NCBI GenBank assembly: GCA_037367405.1
Contig: JAZKJV010009324.1
Span: 310,001-374,000, forward strand
Reading direction: 5' to 3'
DNA from: Ottelia alismoides
Taxonomy: Eukaryota; Streptophyta; Magnoliopsida; Alismatales; Hydrocharitaceae
DNA length: 64,000 nucleotides
This document shows, piece by piece, positions 9,892-20,593 of this stretch (position 1 is its first letter; each line of letters opens with the position of its first letter). The translations under genes and the position numbers were made by a program. The notes beneath the pieces were generated by a model. It searched no databases. It was not told where the DNA came from and was given only the letters and a program-made list of their open reading frames with translations.

Positions 9892-10950
9892 AAGTTATTA
9901 CAGGGAATTGATGGGAGATGCGCAAAAAGCTGCGCCGCCAATCCCTTTTGGATGGCAAATCCAATTCTTCGAAATACAATATCTATAGACCTGGGGATCA
10001 TAACATTGCTATGCATAATTTTTTGGACTCTTTTGAGGAGCCCTGCTACTTCGGTTGCTAAGAACCCAAGGGTATCAAAACCAAAATGGATGAATACATG
10101 TTGATTATCAATACAAGCCTTCTCATGCCTAACAAATTTAGCCGAGGCAGGTTTCTGTGTAGTGTGCCCCACAATAAAATCACTCCTTAACAGACACATC
10201 AATGAAGAAACTCCAATCAAATCAATACATGCATGCTTCCCTCCCCATCCAAATAATAAAACATCTGGTCTGAGTGTCGATCTCCCCTCTTGTGGATCCA
10301 TCAAAAAATTCATAGGTGTTTCTTTCTTTGAAGTAACCCCAACATGTCTGAGTACATCATAAAGGACATCCCTTAGAAACTCATGTTTATATTTAAAACT
10401 TGAGAATTCACGACATTGAACTACATGCTTCTCAAAAGCATCTAAACATGATTTGTGGTATAGTGGACAAGCCTCATTAGCTGGGAATAGAGGAGTCATA
10501 ACTCATAAGGCTATACTTGAGGATAGTACGATACTCAATAGGTGACATATGCATCCCAACACCCTCAATAGGAATATCAAGGAGGAAGTCTTGAGCATGG
10601 TCAGTTTGTAAATAACAAAAAATTGCTTTTTGTCTAGCCGTCATGTCAAACTTAACCTCCATTTCTTTAACAATTTTGCTAAAAAGAGAACTCGCCAAAG
10701 CATTCTGGCTTTAGGGGGGATGGTATCCTTGTTAGCAAAACATGTAAGATCGAGAGATGGAAGTGTGGCACGTATGCCCTCCAAAGCACATAGAAAGTTA
10801 GAATTCATACCATGTATCCCACTGTCTCGTAAAATGTGGTATTGGAGCACCCACGATTAAGGTCTAGAGGCCACGAAAGCATATGAAGAAGCCTCAAGAG
10901 CTGAATGTAGACCAAAACCATCAAGTCTGATGGGTAGTGACGCCACCCGC
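9892..10950 (-). pseudogene. Repetitive plant ORF with zinc-knuckle and PD-(D/E)XK-like region
   Basis: Three overlapping minus-strand frames make one broken protein. In order: LLHMLSWPLDLNRG / LQYHILRDSGI..ALEGIRATLPSLDLTCFANKDT (10930-10641); LFSKIVKEMEVKFDMTARQKAIF..MSPIEYRTILKY (10698-10477); and the main 204-residue frame (10499-9885). That frame has CPLYHKSC..H...C (a degenerate Cys/His knuckle), KKETPMNFLMDPQ..STLRPDVLLFGWGGKHACIDLIGVS and a C-terminal FRRIGFAIQKGLAAQL. This ORF is widespread in plant genomes. The order Cys/His knuckle then E..(R)PDVLLF..CIDL resembles the C-terminus of restriction-like-endonuclease non-LTR elements, but that is my inference. It has at least two frame breaks and no visible RT domain. 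Confidence 0.6.
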
Positions 10951-12155
10951 CAGGTTGCCACTTAATGGGGATTCGAATTGATTTGTAAAATGTTTGGAAA
11001 ATTATTATTTCTATTTGGCATGGTTTGTGTTTACAAATTGTTTGAAAAAGGGTACACATTATTTTGTATATACTTAAAAAATTCTTTGAAAAAAGTTTTA
11101 AAAACCAAACAAAAATGCTTACTAACAAGTGATTTTATCCCTTAAACTTTTCACCTTCAAACAAGACATGTAATTTATGATACTTATTTTAGAGTGACAC
11201 TTGATTCAGAGTTTAACCATTCTTGGTCATTAGAGTCTATGACTTAATTACTTGAAGTCCCTAGTTTGAAATATATATGCTATATTGCGTGCTTAATCAT
11301 TACCTTAAAAGAATATGATCAACACTTCACACGCACAATTACATGAACAATATGATAAGTTGTGGTTTCTCCCGAGGAACTAGGATGGGAGGTTTGAGTT
11401 TAGATTTGATTTTATGGTGCCCAGGGATGAGATGAAATTAATGAAGGCTTCATGAAACCCGAGTGTTAGCACCTTGGCCAGTATGAAAACAATGTTCTTA
11501 TACTATCTTTGACTAAACCTAAGTACAATTGTGCGCAAAGTCAATTAAAATTGTTCATCAGTGTATGCCAACTTTTGGTAAAAGCAGTGGATCTAGCTAA
11601 AAAGAAAAGAAAAGAAAAATAGTGAAAAGAAGCTCAGACAATACAAAGTTACATTCGAAGAACTTACACCAGTGGCACACGCTCCCAACCTTTACAAAGT
11701 GTTCACTTGGACCGACATATTAGGCTTTCCCGAGTCGGGCTAGCACCATAAAAGTGCTCTGCATCGTATATTGATACAAGTCTGGGTGTTGAAGGTATGA
11801 TAGATACTCAAAAGAGATATACTTCGGTGTACTCCCAGAAAAAAAAGTGCAGACGACTCATCATTCTCTTGACGGACACACTGATCAACACCAAAAATAC
11901 ATGTGGGTGTTAATAAGGCACTCGAGTAATTCCTTGTTCCTATTTGAGGAGAAAAAAAATGACACAAACCTATACCCTTCGTAACTGTCCGATCCATGTA
12001 TACATTTTAGTGTGACAACTTAAGAGATGGTGGATTGAAGGAAGGATATATTTATTTCTTAGTGTTGAGGATTGGGTCCTAAAGAAGTTTTTTCAAACTA
12101 GAACCTCGGGCGAAGCTTTGACTCTACACATGTATATGTAATCTACACTTAATGT

Positions 12156-12188
<33 letters not shown>

Positions 12189-12361
12189 TACAGAGAGTCT
12201 GAAAATTAGGGAAGTTGATTTCCTTTTGACCAAGACTTGGTTCAGATTTAGAGTTTAAGCGCCACATTTTAAAACTCATTTCATAAATGTCAAGACTTGT
12301 ATTTCACATGTACAGTCAGAGATTCAACTATTTATTCATTCTTTATTTGCTCGAGGACGAG
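10951..12361 (+). other. 3' non-coding region of gypsy element 1
   Basis: No coding potential. It contains an A-rich 'aaaagaaaagaaaagaaaaa' stretch near 11600, short conserved-looking phrases such as 'tgtactcccagaaa' (11830) and a TA microsatellite (12162-12191). Athila/Tat elements carry long 3' non-coding regions of this sort before the polypurine tract. The assignment is by position. Confidence 0.4.
12162..12191. repeat. TA microsatellite
   Basis: About 13-15 TA repeats. Confidence 0.95.
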
Positions 12362-12381
12362 AAAAGTTTAAGTATAGGGGG
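12362..12381 (+). other. Polypurine tract of gypsy element 1
   Basis: aaaagtttaagtataggggg directly precedes TGATAAATC at 12382 and follows 'gctcgaggacgag'. The same arrangement (cccggggacgagcaag...aagtataagggg|TTGATGAAT) precedes the LTR at 62209. Confidence 0.8.
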
Positions 12382-15300
12382 TGATAAATCCTAGATTTAT
12401 CATACTAATTAGTCTTTATTATCCCTTTAGCTTAAACAATTTAATAACATTAATTAATAATTAATTCAATTTAACAAAAAACACTCTATAATTAATTAAC
12501 CCTAATTATTGACATAAATAACTCTATTGTAGTGTTTATTATTTTATGTGTTTTTTAGTTATTCAAAATTTAAAAATAGTTCAATATTGTATATAATATC
12601 GTGTACCCACTTAAATGGTCTGGTGGTAGTGCAGTGTGCCTACCACCCAAAAGATCAGGGTTCAAATCTCCTTCGTGGGGGTTGTGTTATGCAGTCGACA
12701 ATCATGTAAAAAATAGTCGAATCTTTCAACATGGATTTGAGCAAGAACGTGTATCCGACCCTACTTATAGTGGGAGAAGGCTTCCCATTTAGTTATGTAT
12801 AATATAATGTATATTATTCATAAATAAAAAATATAAAGAAAAGAAATAAAATCAGTACTTTTAGTTCATTAAAAATACTTGCAAAAATATTATACTGTAT
12901 ATATGACATATTTTGATTTCAAGTTCTACATGAAAGTTATAGATCTTGAAAAGATCTACAACTTTCATGTTGAACATTTTTTTCTAATTATGCCTCTAGT
13001 TAGTTATCTCTTATTTTACAAGTATTTTTTGTATTTTGAATTAATCTTATGGGGCCACGTGGCTCAATCTCAGTGAGCCACGTAGCCGGCTCTATTATAG
13101 CCTCCACGTGCCTCCTTAGCCGTTTTATATTCTCGATTAGACGGCTGTAACTCAATCATGCCTGCATATGTTAGATCTGTCTTATGCTTCTTGATTAAGA
13201 GCACCCCTTCCCGCCTAATCCATCACCATCTGATCTTATAATCAGACGACTGCTAGTCTTCATCAACCTCCCGTTGGAAGTGGCTTGAAGCGACGCGACC
13301 CTCTAAGCTTGCCATTTTCTCCATTTTTCTTAGAGCGTTCCGCGTGTCCTTAGGTTATGATACCGGTACCGGAGCATAGCTTGAACCTCCCTCTTCAACG
13401 TTGGAACGTTGGCCTGCCAACCTCCTTAATCTCCCTCAGCTCCGACGTGGGGCGATGGTTGCAACCACTGCCCTAACCTCCTGGAAACCCAAAATCACCA
13501 CCGCATAAAACCTCTCCTCCGATAACCGCCACCCGGATCTGATCATTACATGACCTATCCCCAGACATCTACCCTTCCTCCGGTGACAATGAGTGGTTGA
13601 GAGAGAAACGATGTCGATTCAGGTCTGACGAGATCCACGGAATTTTTCGTGTTGCAAACCATAGCCTGGTGCTTCTCGAGCTTCCTCACTTAGCCACTGA
13701 GGTCAAGCGAAGATCGGAGTCTCTTAAAGCTCCATCCTCATCTCGTGTTCAACCCTCGAGTCCATCTTCTCCATTCTCCTTCGTCTTCACTTCAATCTCC
13801 ATGTGAAGATCCACTCCTTCATTTCTCTTTATTTTTGCACATACCATAGACACCCTATCACCAGTCAAAGCACCTCACCACCATCGTCAGCACTTTGCCA
13901 TCTTCGCCATCACTTCCGACGAATCCATCTTCTACTCGATTGATCTTCCCACCTCACTTCACCTTCTTCCTCTGAGAAACCCATTAGCGCTCGCTCCAAA
14001 TCCATCTTCGTCGATCCCTCCAACCACCTCATTTCACTTTAGAAATCTCCCTTGGGCTTCGACTTTGGGACTAACATCTGCAGGATATCAAAGAACTTCG
14101 ATAACCGAAGATGCGAAAGCTTCTTCGATGACCTCCTCCATCTCCAAGTAGCGGACATCGATCAACCATTCCAAACACTCCTGGAGCCTCCTCGACTCAA
14201 CATCGACTTCACAAGGGCCTTGAGAATGTACATTGATCTTCAACATCCCACGAGGAGCACTAGAGGAGCCAACAGTACCTCGCCAGAGTGCTCGCCTTGC
14301 GAGGAGGAGGAGATCATGTCCGGAGGAGCAGTAGCCATTGGATCATGCCCAATCTGGGATGATCCCACGATCCTGATTCGACGTCAGGCCACCACTTCAG
14401 GCCTCCCACCTCGGTGTACCTGAACCAGACCCGAGGCTCCAACCAACGCCACATAGGCCCAGACTTGCAAGCGCCCCGTGCCTTCTTCCTAGCCTGACAT
14501 CACGTGCAGGCGACACGTGGTTCTGAGACAGTTGTGTTAGAGCCCCTCCATCTCTTTGATTCTACAGGTAAGTCCCGCTGCCTGGTTAATTTGCAAGAAA
14601 CCTTAGAGGCTTTTTTTTGCAATTCAGTATGAGGACCTGTCTGTAAGGATTTTGTTAGTTTTAATTATATTTTTTTGCAATTAGGTCCTTGACTTCAAAA
14701 TTGAATGGCCTTTTCTGGTAATGTCCAAATTTAATTAAATTGGTCTCGATTGAAAGCTAATTTCCAGATCTTTAATTTGGTATATTTAAATTCCTGCTAT
14801 GGTATATATATTGTGAACTAAAAATCAGAGAGGTTAAGCTACCTTTCTAGTTTGATTTATTAGCCCAATTGTGCATGTTGGCTTCATTTCATGCATCCTT
14901 AATTCTCTTATTGACCTTAAATCGGTAGAATCTAATTAGCATCTTTAAATAACTTATTTTAAAATATCATTTCCTGATCAGTCTTAGATTAAGGTATTAT
15001 TATGTGTGGAGAACATTAATTTCTTAATTAAGTGATGCATCGATTGAATTAGATAAATTGGAGCTTTTAATTGAGTATATAAATTTGGATAATTTTTTGC
15101 ATAATTAATCTCTTTGTTAAATTACTAATTCTGGATCGTAGTTTGATAGTTTGTGTCTTGTTTGTAGTCGTCTTATATTGTGCATCATTATCATTTTGTT
15201 GCCTTTAATCTAAGTGCATTGAAAAATCTTTGAAAAATCATGCACTCATTTTGTTTTGCATTTTAACATAGTTTACACTATTCATTAGCTTAATTAATAT

Positions 15301-15436
15301 ATTAAGATTCTAATTAGATACACTAATTAGCATGCGTCCTTGTGTTCGACCCTGTATCTAGGATAAATTAAACTAAGTATTCTTTATAGAGATATCTTGA
15401 CTTAGTTCTGATAAATTAAGATTTGACCATACTACA
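12382..15436 (+). repeat. 3' LTR of gypsy element 1 (about 3 kb, right end approximate)
   Basis: Starts TGATAAATCC.GATTTATCA, a terminal fold-back like that of the LTR at 55909/62209. It is A/T-rich at both ends with a C-rich middle (13,100-14,560) full of 'cctcc/catc' runs. Near 15,330 it has 'gcgtccttgtgttcgaccctgta', a phrase found near LTR ends of this group. A SINE is inserted at 12,604-12,790. Small frames in the C-rich part (for example 13597-13806 and 14052-14423) match no family I recognise and are not called genes. Confidence 0.55.
12604..12790 (+). mobile_element. SINE copy 1 (tRNA-derived, RTE-type tail)
   Basis: The 5' part has a tRNA-like promoter: A-box-like TGGTCTGGTGGTAGTGC and B-box GGTTCAAATCTCC. 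The body includes 'tcgaatctttcaacatggatttgagcaag'. The 3' end 'ccgaccctacttatagtgggagaaggctt' matches the RTE LINE 3' end. Flanks share an imperfect A/T-rich duplication (gtatataatatc / gtataatataat). Any reading frame here is accidental. Confidence 0.85.
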
Positions 15437-15992
15437 ATTTGATCAACTTAACATAGCGAAATACCGATTTGTCAGTATCCATTGGCTTGTATGCGGTATT
15501 AATCTTTGACGAAGTCTATGCTAAGGATGAGTCAATTGCATGTTTCAAGATGCAATCTCATACAATGTATTATGCATTGTCATAGGACTTTTGGCGGTCC
15601 TTTTGACCTTGATGTAATTGTCGCACGATATTCCATGTTTGGTCGACCTAGCCATATAGTCTAATTAGAGTAGCCAAAAGCGGAAATCGTACCTTTGTCA
15701 AAAGTATGATCAGTAACACTTCTCTCCTTTAGGTGCAGACTTTCGAAGTGAACATCCTACTTCCTATCATAATAAGTAATATTGAATCAAGATAGTTTAT
15801 TGGCAATGGGCTTGCTATTTTCAATATCCGTATATATATTTTAAAAAATGAGACTGAGTTCCGTATATGTATTCGTACCTCTAAGATAAAAATACATATT
15901 TGTATCGACTTAAAAATGGATATGGTAGCAAGTGGATAATGCTTATTCAATTGCATCGCTATGATAGGGCTAATATTCATAAACAAACCTAC
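15437..15992. other. Unassigned sequence between gypsy LTR and LINE-2
   Basis: No gene. Bases 15810-15950 contain 'aatatccgtatatatat', 'gtattcgtacc' and 'aaaaatggatatgg', resembling the interior of the hAT element at 21433-22926 and suggesting a remnant of a related element. Bases 15437-15800 are not recognised. Confidence 0.35.
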
Positions 15993-16013
15993 AACTAATA
16001 CTTATTTCTGGGG
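15993..16013. repeat. Target-site duplication, left copy (LINE-2)
   Basis: Begins aactaatacttatt and ends tctgggg. It matches 20573-20593 at 20 of 21 positions. The first 14 bases recur at 28052-28065 with one change. Confidence 0.9.
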
Positions 16014-16025
16014 ACTTCCGTCTCC

Positions 16026-17958
16026 TTGTTCACCTTATCGGTGAGGCTGCTGCGGAGAACAGATGGGATTTGTCTGTACGTCACTAATGTCTATGGCCCG
16101 TGTCGGCGAGAGGATGGTAGCTTGGCTGCGGACTTGGCGAGTGTTGAGGCTGAGGTTGGTGATGGTATTTGGATCATCGGTGGTGACATGAATGTCACTC
16201 TGTTCCCGGACGACAGTCCGGGGGGTGGCGGTGGTTCTGATCCTGGATCTGACGAGTTTAGGCAGGTGGTTCGTTCTCTGGGTTTGTCTGTTGTGGATGC
16301 GGCCGGATGCAAGTAAACCTGGAGGAATACGAGATCGAGGTCCAGGCTTGACAGGTTCCTGATGGCGGTTGAGGCGGGGGAGGCTTTCCCGATGGCAAGG
16401 GCTTGGGCCCTTCCGAGGATGCTTTCTGATCACACTCCCGTTCTTTGGTTTTCTGGGGAGGAGCGCCTGACTCGATTCTCCTTTCGTTTTGAGAAGAAAT
16501 GGTTGTTGGAGGAGGGCTTCAGGGACATGGTGGTTGATCACTGGAGGGATCTGGTTGTGGAAGGTTTGGCAGTGGCGCGGTTTGCAGCCAAACTTGATTC
16601 ACTAAGGCGGTTGCTGTTGAATTTTAGGAAGGATGTCGCTAGGAGGCGACGGGCAGTCAAGACAGAGGCAGAGGCTGGGATAAGCAGGTTAGATGGGCTG
16701 GATGATGACCTGGAGCTGACTCCGTAGGAGGTGGAGGAGAGGGCATCGTGGTTAGTGGCGGTGCTTCGGGAGGACAGGAAAGAAGAGGTTCATTGGCGGC
16801 AGAGATCGAGGCAGAAGTTGCTGAGGGAAGGAGACGTGAATACGCGTTTCTTTCATTATGTGGCTTCCAGGAGGAGGAGAAGGAGTTTTTTGCATGAGGT
16901 GGAGGTTGGGGGCCAAAGGGTGTCGGGCGAGAGGAACATTGGAATCGCCCTGCGGGAGCACTTTGTGACGGCTTCGAGGAGGGTGAGGGAGGAGAATGGT
17001 TGGGGCTGGACGGGCTGGGGGTGGGGTCTTTGAGTGGAACCCAGGATGAGTTGTTAGTGGCCGATTTTACGGAGGAAGAGGTGCGCATGGCGGTTTGGGA
17101 TCTGAATGCGGACGGGGCCCCTGGCCCGGATGGCTTTTCTGTATCATTTTACCGGGAGTTCTGGGATCTGCTGAAGGGTGACATCTTGGAGGTTCTGACT
17201 GAATTCAGGAATGGCAACATGGGTTTTGAGAAAGTCAACAGGGCATTGATTTTTTTGCTGCCGAAGAAAGACTCCCCAATGGGGGTTGGGGACTACAGAC
17301 CGATTTCTATCTCTAATGGAATTTATCTCATTGTCGCCAAGGTGCTGGCGAGCAGACTTAGGGTTGTCTTGCGCTCTGTGGTTTTACCGGCACAATCTGC
17401 GTTCATTCCAGGTCGGTGTATGGCGGATGATATCGTGACCGCTTTGGAAATTTGTCGGGAGTGGAAGAGGTCTACAAAGAAAGGGGCAGTTTGGAAGATT
17501 GACTACGCTAAGGCATACGACTGTGTCAGTTGGAGATTCCTGTGGACAGCGCTGCAGAAGAGGGGTTTTCCGGTGGATTGGATTGCTTGGGTTAAGAGAT
17601 GTGTCACCACTAGCTCCTGTTCGGTGTTGGTCAATGGGAGTCCGGAGGGTGGATGGTTCCAGCCACAGAGGGGGGTGTGTCAGGGATGCCCCCTGGCTCC
17701 CCTGCTTTTCGTGTTGGTTGTGGATTGCCTTGCAGTCTTGTTTTAGCGGGCGGTTGAGGAGGGTTGGTGCGAGGGTTTCAGGATGGGGGACATTTCCGTT
17801 CCGGTCCTGAAGTACGCGGACGACACGTTGATTTTCCTGGGGGGGACAGAGGAGCAGAATCACAATGCGACTATTTTGGTCGATATGTTTGGTTGCCTCT
17901 CTGGTTTGCAGATTAACAGGCAGAAGTCGATCCTGGTTCCATTGGGGTTGGATGGCGA
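16026..17958 (+). pseudogene. LINE-2 ORF2, part 1: endonuclease C-terminus and reverse transcriptase
   Basis: The APE-type endonuclease end is seen as VTNVYGP, WIIGGDMNVTL and LSDHTPVLW (16110-16450). A linker with WLLEEGFRDMV and QKLLREGDVNTRFFH follows, then the RT: NADGAPGPDGF, LIFLLPKKDSP..GDYRPIS, AQSAFIPGRCMADD, WKIDYAKAYDCVSWRF, RGVCQGCPLAPLLF and the intact catalytic box YADD (17813-17824). Disablements are stops at 16314, 16725 and 17744 and a frameshift near 17,030. The frame is interrupted by the hAT target site at 17951-17958 and resumes in the same frame at 19142. Confidence 0.92.
17951..17958. repeat. 8-bp target duplication of hAT-1, left
   Basis: GATGGCGA, identical to 19134-19141. 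Confidence 0.95.
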
Positions 17959-18201
17959 CAAGGTTGCAAAAAGCGGTATGTGGTATTCGGTCGGTAGGGT
18001 CACTGATTACTGATTAAACGGTATGCGGGAGTTTAAATGGAAATTAAACGGGTTATGCGGTTTGGCATATTTAATTAATAAAAAATTATTACATATATAT
18101 AATTAATAAGAAAAGTATACATAAATTATAAAAATAGCAATCACATATTCACAATATTGACCAAATATTGTCAACTTCAAGGGTTTTGTCATCCAAATGT
18201 T

Positions 18202-18350
18202 AAAATAAATAGCATAAATAGGTAGAATCCATAGCCAAATGTAAAAATAGACAATATAAACAAGTAGAATCCATAGCCAAATGTGAAAAAAGATAACATA
18301 AACAAGTAGAATCCATAGCCAAATGTGAAAATAAACAGCATAAACAAGTA
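18202..18350. repeat. 42-bp tandem repeat in hAT-1
   Basis: 'gtagaatccatagccaaatg' starts at 18222, 18264 and 18306, a period of 42 bp, with a partial fourth unit at 18348. The units differ at a few positions. Confidence 0.92.
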
Positions 18351-18539
18351 CTAATAAGATGCTAATGACAAATCACAAATAAGATGTGCTATGTTGTTGT
18401 TTAACATTTATTAACTTCAAACAAATTAAATAACATTATGCAAATCCTAGTGCTGTACAAAATGCACTTGCATTGGAATAAAATGGCAATATTTAGAATG
18501 AAAAGGTCTGCAATAACCTGACAGTAGAAAGGCAGGAGC

Positions 18540-18830
18540 TACACGCACACGGGGCTCCAATGCACGGGGCTCCACCTGACAGTAGAAAGACAGTAGAAAG
18601 GCGCGCAAGGGGCCCAAGGCAGCGGGGCTTCAAAGCAGCGAGGGTACCGGCTACACGCACACGGGGCTCCAACCGCGGGGCTCCAAACAACGAGAAGGCG
18701 AGGTGTGCGCTTGGCGGCAGGGCTGTACGCACGGGGCTCCAAACCGCAAGAGGCGGCGGGGCTGTGCGTGCGGCAAGAGGAGGAGCTCCAAACGGCAGGA
18801 GGCGGCGGAGCTCCAAATGGCAGGAGGCGG
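18540..18830. repeat. GC-rich reiterated 'ggggctcca' block in hAT-1
   Basis: The phrase GGGGCTCCA(A/T) or its close variants occurs about seven times at irregular 15-60 bp spacing, mixed with 'gacagtagaaag' twice and 'ggcaggaggcggcgg'. It looks like a captured and amplified GC-rich segment. Open frames on both strands (18493-18943) result from base composition and are not called genes. Confidence 0.7.
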
Positions 18831-19133
18831 AGGGTTTCGCTAGAGGGCTATGGAGGCTGAGGGTTTCGCGAGAGGCTAGTGTCGGGACTCGGGTGTTTGC
18901 GAATGGGGGGCGGGGTTCTGGAGCGGGGGGTGTCGAGGGTTAGGTTAGGTTTGCTTTTTTTTTTCCAATAAGAGATTTAAACGGCTGCTTAAACGGCCTT
19001 GTAAACGGCCGTTTAATACCACTTAATCGGTCAGACCGCATATGAGCCGACTTTTCTTAGTCGGTTCGGTTGGTGACCGCATGCGATTAAACGACTGTTT
19101 AAACGGCCGTTTAAGCCGTTTTTTGCATCCTTG

Positions 19134-19141
19134 GATGGCGA
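19134..19141. repeat. 8-bp target duplication of hAT-1, right
   Basis: GATGGCGA. Confidence 0.95.
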
Positions 19142-20510
19142 GGAGAGTAGCAGGCTAGCGGCGTGGGCAGAATACCCTCTGGGGAAATTATCGATAACCT
19201 ATCTGGGCTTTCCACTAGTTGATGGTAGGCTGAGGAAGTCAGATTGGGACTGTGTTCTTCGGAAAATGAAGGAGCGGTTGAAAGGGTGGAAGGCTACTAC
19301 TCTGTCCAAGGGTGGGAAACTTACATTGCTGAAGCACGTTCTTTCCGCCATTCCGATATTTTTCTTCTCAACGAGATTAATGCCTGTTGGTGTCAGAAGA
19401 AAGGTGGAGGCTCTGATGAGATCTTTTTTCTGGTATGATGGGAGGCAGACAACGAGGGGGTTGCACCTGGTGGCTTGGAAGGATCTTGCGGTGCCGGTCT
19501 CGGAGGGGGGCCTGGGCGTCAGGGATGTGGATTCTATGAACAGAGCCTTGTTAGCCAAATGGGTGGTGCACATTTGGGGTTCATCTGACTCGCCGGTTTT
19601 GCAGTTGCTGAGGGAGATTTACGGCGTCACGGGGGAGTTGGTGGCGGTGCAGAAGCGGCATGAGTCTTCGTTGTGGAGTGGGATCCGTGCTGTGATTCCG
19701 AGGCTCAGGCCTCTCCTCCGGCCGAAGTTGGGGAATGATCTCCGATTCTGTTTTTGGCAGTATGACTGGACGGGGGAGGGGGCGTTAGCCGACCGTTTTC
19801 CTAGGTTGATGGCGTTAGCCGTTGACAGGGGGGCGCGGGTAGCAGAGGTGGTTGACTCTGGGTCGTGGGCGCCGAGGTTCCTTGCGGCTCTCTCGGATCA
19901 GAGTTTGGAAGAATTTTTGCGGTTACTATCGGAGATTCCCCCCTGTCGGGGATTTGTCAGGCGACCCCGACCATTTTGTGTGGGCAAATGGTAAGTTCTC
20001 AGTGAAGATTGCATATTGGAAGCTGAGTGGTGGCACGGTGGAGCGCGATGAAGACCTATGTGCTGACTTGAAGGTGATTTGGGCGGCCAGGATCCCTACT
20101 AGGGTTAGGGTCTTTCTTTGGTGTCTAAGGAGAGACCGTCTATGTGACAAGGTGAGAAGAGGCAGGCTGCTGGGTGCGACGGATTTGACGTGTGACAGAT
20201 GCAAGGACGTAGTGGAGGATGCGGACCACATTTTCTTTGGCTGCAGGTCTTCGGCCAATGTGTGGGATTCGTTGGGGCTTCCATGGGTGCGGACATCAGA
20301 TGCAGAGCATTTTTGGAGATCTATTCGGGCGATCGGCCTTGGGTCTTCCGGAGATGTCTCCAAGCCCTTTGCAGCGCTCTGGGCTATTTGTCTTGGCAGG
20401 AATGATAGCACTTTCAAGGGACAATGGTTTTACTCTGACAATGTACTTGCCCACTGTAATGCATTGTATAATTTCTGGATTTCCAACCGATGTACCTTTT
20501 CGTTAATTAA
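19142..20510 (+). pseudogene. LINE-2 ORF2, part 2: RT thumb and zf-RVT region
   Basis: Continues in frame after the hAT element: LGKLSITYLGFPLVDGRLRKSDWD, TLSKGGKLTLLKHVLSAIP, FFFSTRLMPVGVRRK, and LGVRDVDSMNRALLAKWV. A frameshift near 19,950 moves to a second frame with DHFVWANGKFSVKIAYW, WAARIPTRVRVFLWCLRRDRL and CDRCKDVVEDADHIFFGC. The last is the zinc-binding zf-RVT domain that ends plant L1 ORF2 proteins. The frame stops at 20,620, inside the target duplication and LINE-3. Confidence 0.92.
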
Positions 20511-20572
20511 TGAATTCTTTGGTGTGGTGACTCCTGCATTGGGAGGGCTCCCCCTTTTTCTTATTCAAAAAA

Positions 20573-20593
20573 AACTAATACCTATTTCTGGGG
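20573..20593. repeat. Target-site duplication, right copy (LINE-2) and left target copy of LINE-3
   Basis: aactaatacctatt...ctgggg. The first 14 bases also flank LINE-3 on its right (28052-28065). The last seven bases (tctgggg) are probably LINE-3 sequence duplicated when LINE-2 inserted. Confidence 0.85.

Larger units (their letters stand above)
5636..15436 (+). mobile_element. Decayed Athila/Tat-like Ty3/gypsy element 1
   Basis: From left to right: RNase H C-terminus (5667-5870), integrase (6062-7126), a 3' non-coding region with reiterated polypurine-like motifs (7300-7670), insertions (LINE-1 at 7789-9873 and a minus-strand RLE-like ORF fragment at 9892-10950), more 3' non-coding sequence, a polypurine tract (12362-12381) and a long 3' LTR from 12382. 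The 5' LTR, gag, protease and most of RT are missing. The order RNase H, integrase, long 3' region and 'cgaggacgag..aagtatagggggtgat' is that of plant Athila/Tat elements (family knowledge). The right end near 15,430 is approximate because no clean TG...CA pair was found. Confidence 0.6.
17959..19133. mobile_element. hAT-1: non-autonomous hAT element (1,175 bp)
   Basis: A perfect 8-bp target duplication (GATGGCGA) and terminal inverted repeats CAAGGTTGCAAAAAGCGG (left) / CAAGGATGCAAAAAACGG (right, reverse complement; 16 of 18). 8-bp duplications with CA..TG ends are diagnostic for the hAT superfamily. Sub-terminal repeats of 'taaacggccgtttaa' are near the right end. No transposase is encoded. 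The interior has an A/T-rich left half with a 42-bp tandem repeat and a GC-rich right half with 'ggggctccaa' repeats. Removing the element and one duplication restores the LINE-2 frame. Confidence 0.95.
16014..20572 (+). mobile_element. LINE-2: L1-type LINE, 5'-truncated, carrying a hAT element
   Basis: Flanked by a 21-bp target duplication (one mismatch) and ending with 'ttattcaaaaaaaa'. It starts within the endonuclease domain. Without the hAT insertion at 17959-19133 it is about 3.4 kb. It is inserted at the left edge of LINE-3, re-using that element's target site. Few disablements make it the least decayed LINE in the window. Confidence 0.92.

Noticed and set aside
12630..12670. A true tRNA gene at the tRNA-like B-box
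   Set aside because: No cloverleaf can be formed and the same sequence recurs as a dispersed SINE with target duplications.
12601..12792. 63-codon frame
   Set aside because: It is the SINE copy 1 sequence, not a gene.
13597..14423. Frames in the C-rich part of a gypsy LTR
   Set aside because: Position inside an LTR and low-complexity C-rich composition; no domain.
16035..16541. 168-codon minus-strand frame
   Set aside because: Antisense shadow of the LINE-2 endonuclease coding region.
17384..17863. 159-codon minus-strand frame
   Set aside because: Antisense shadow of the LINE-2 reverse transcriptase.
18493..18943. Frames of 67-127 codons on both strands
   Set aside because: Open only because of the GC-rich 'ggggctcca' repeats in hAT-1.
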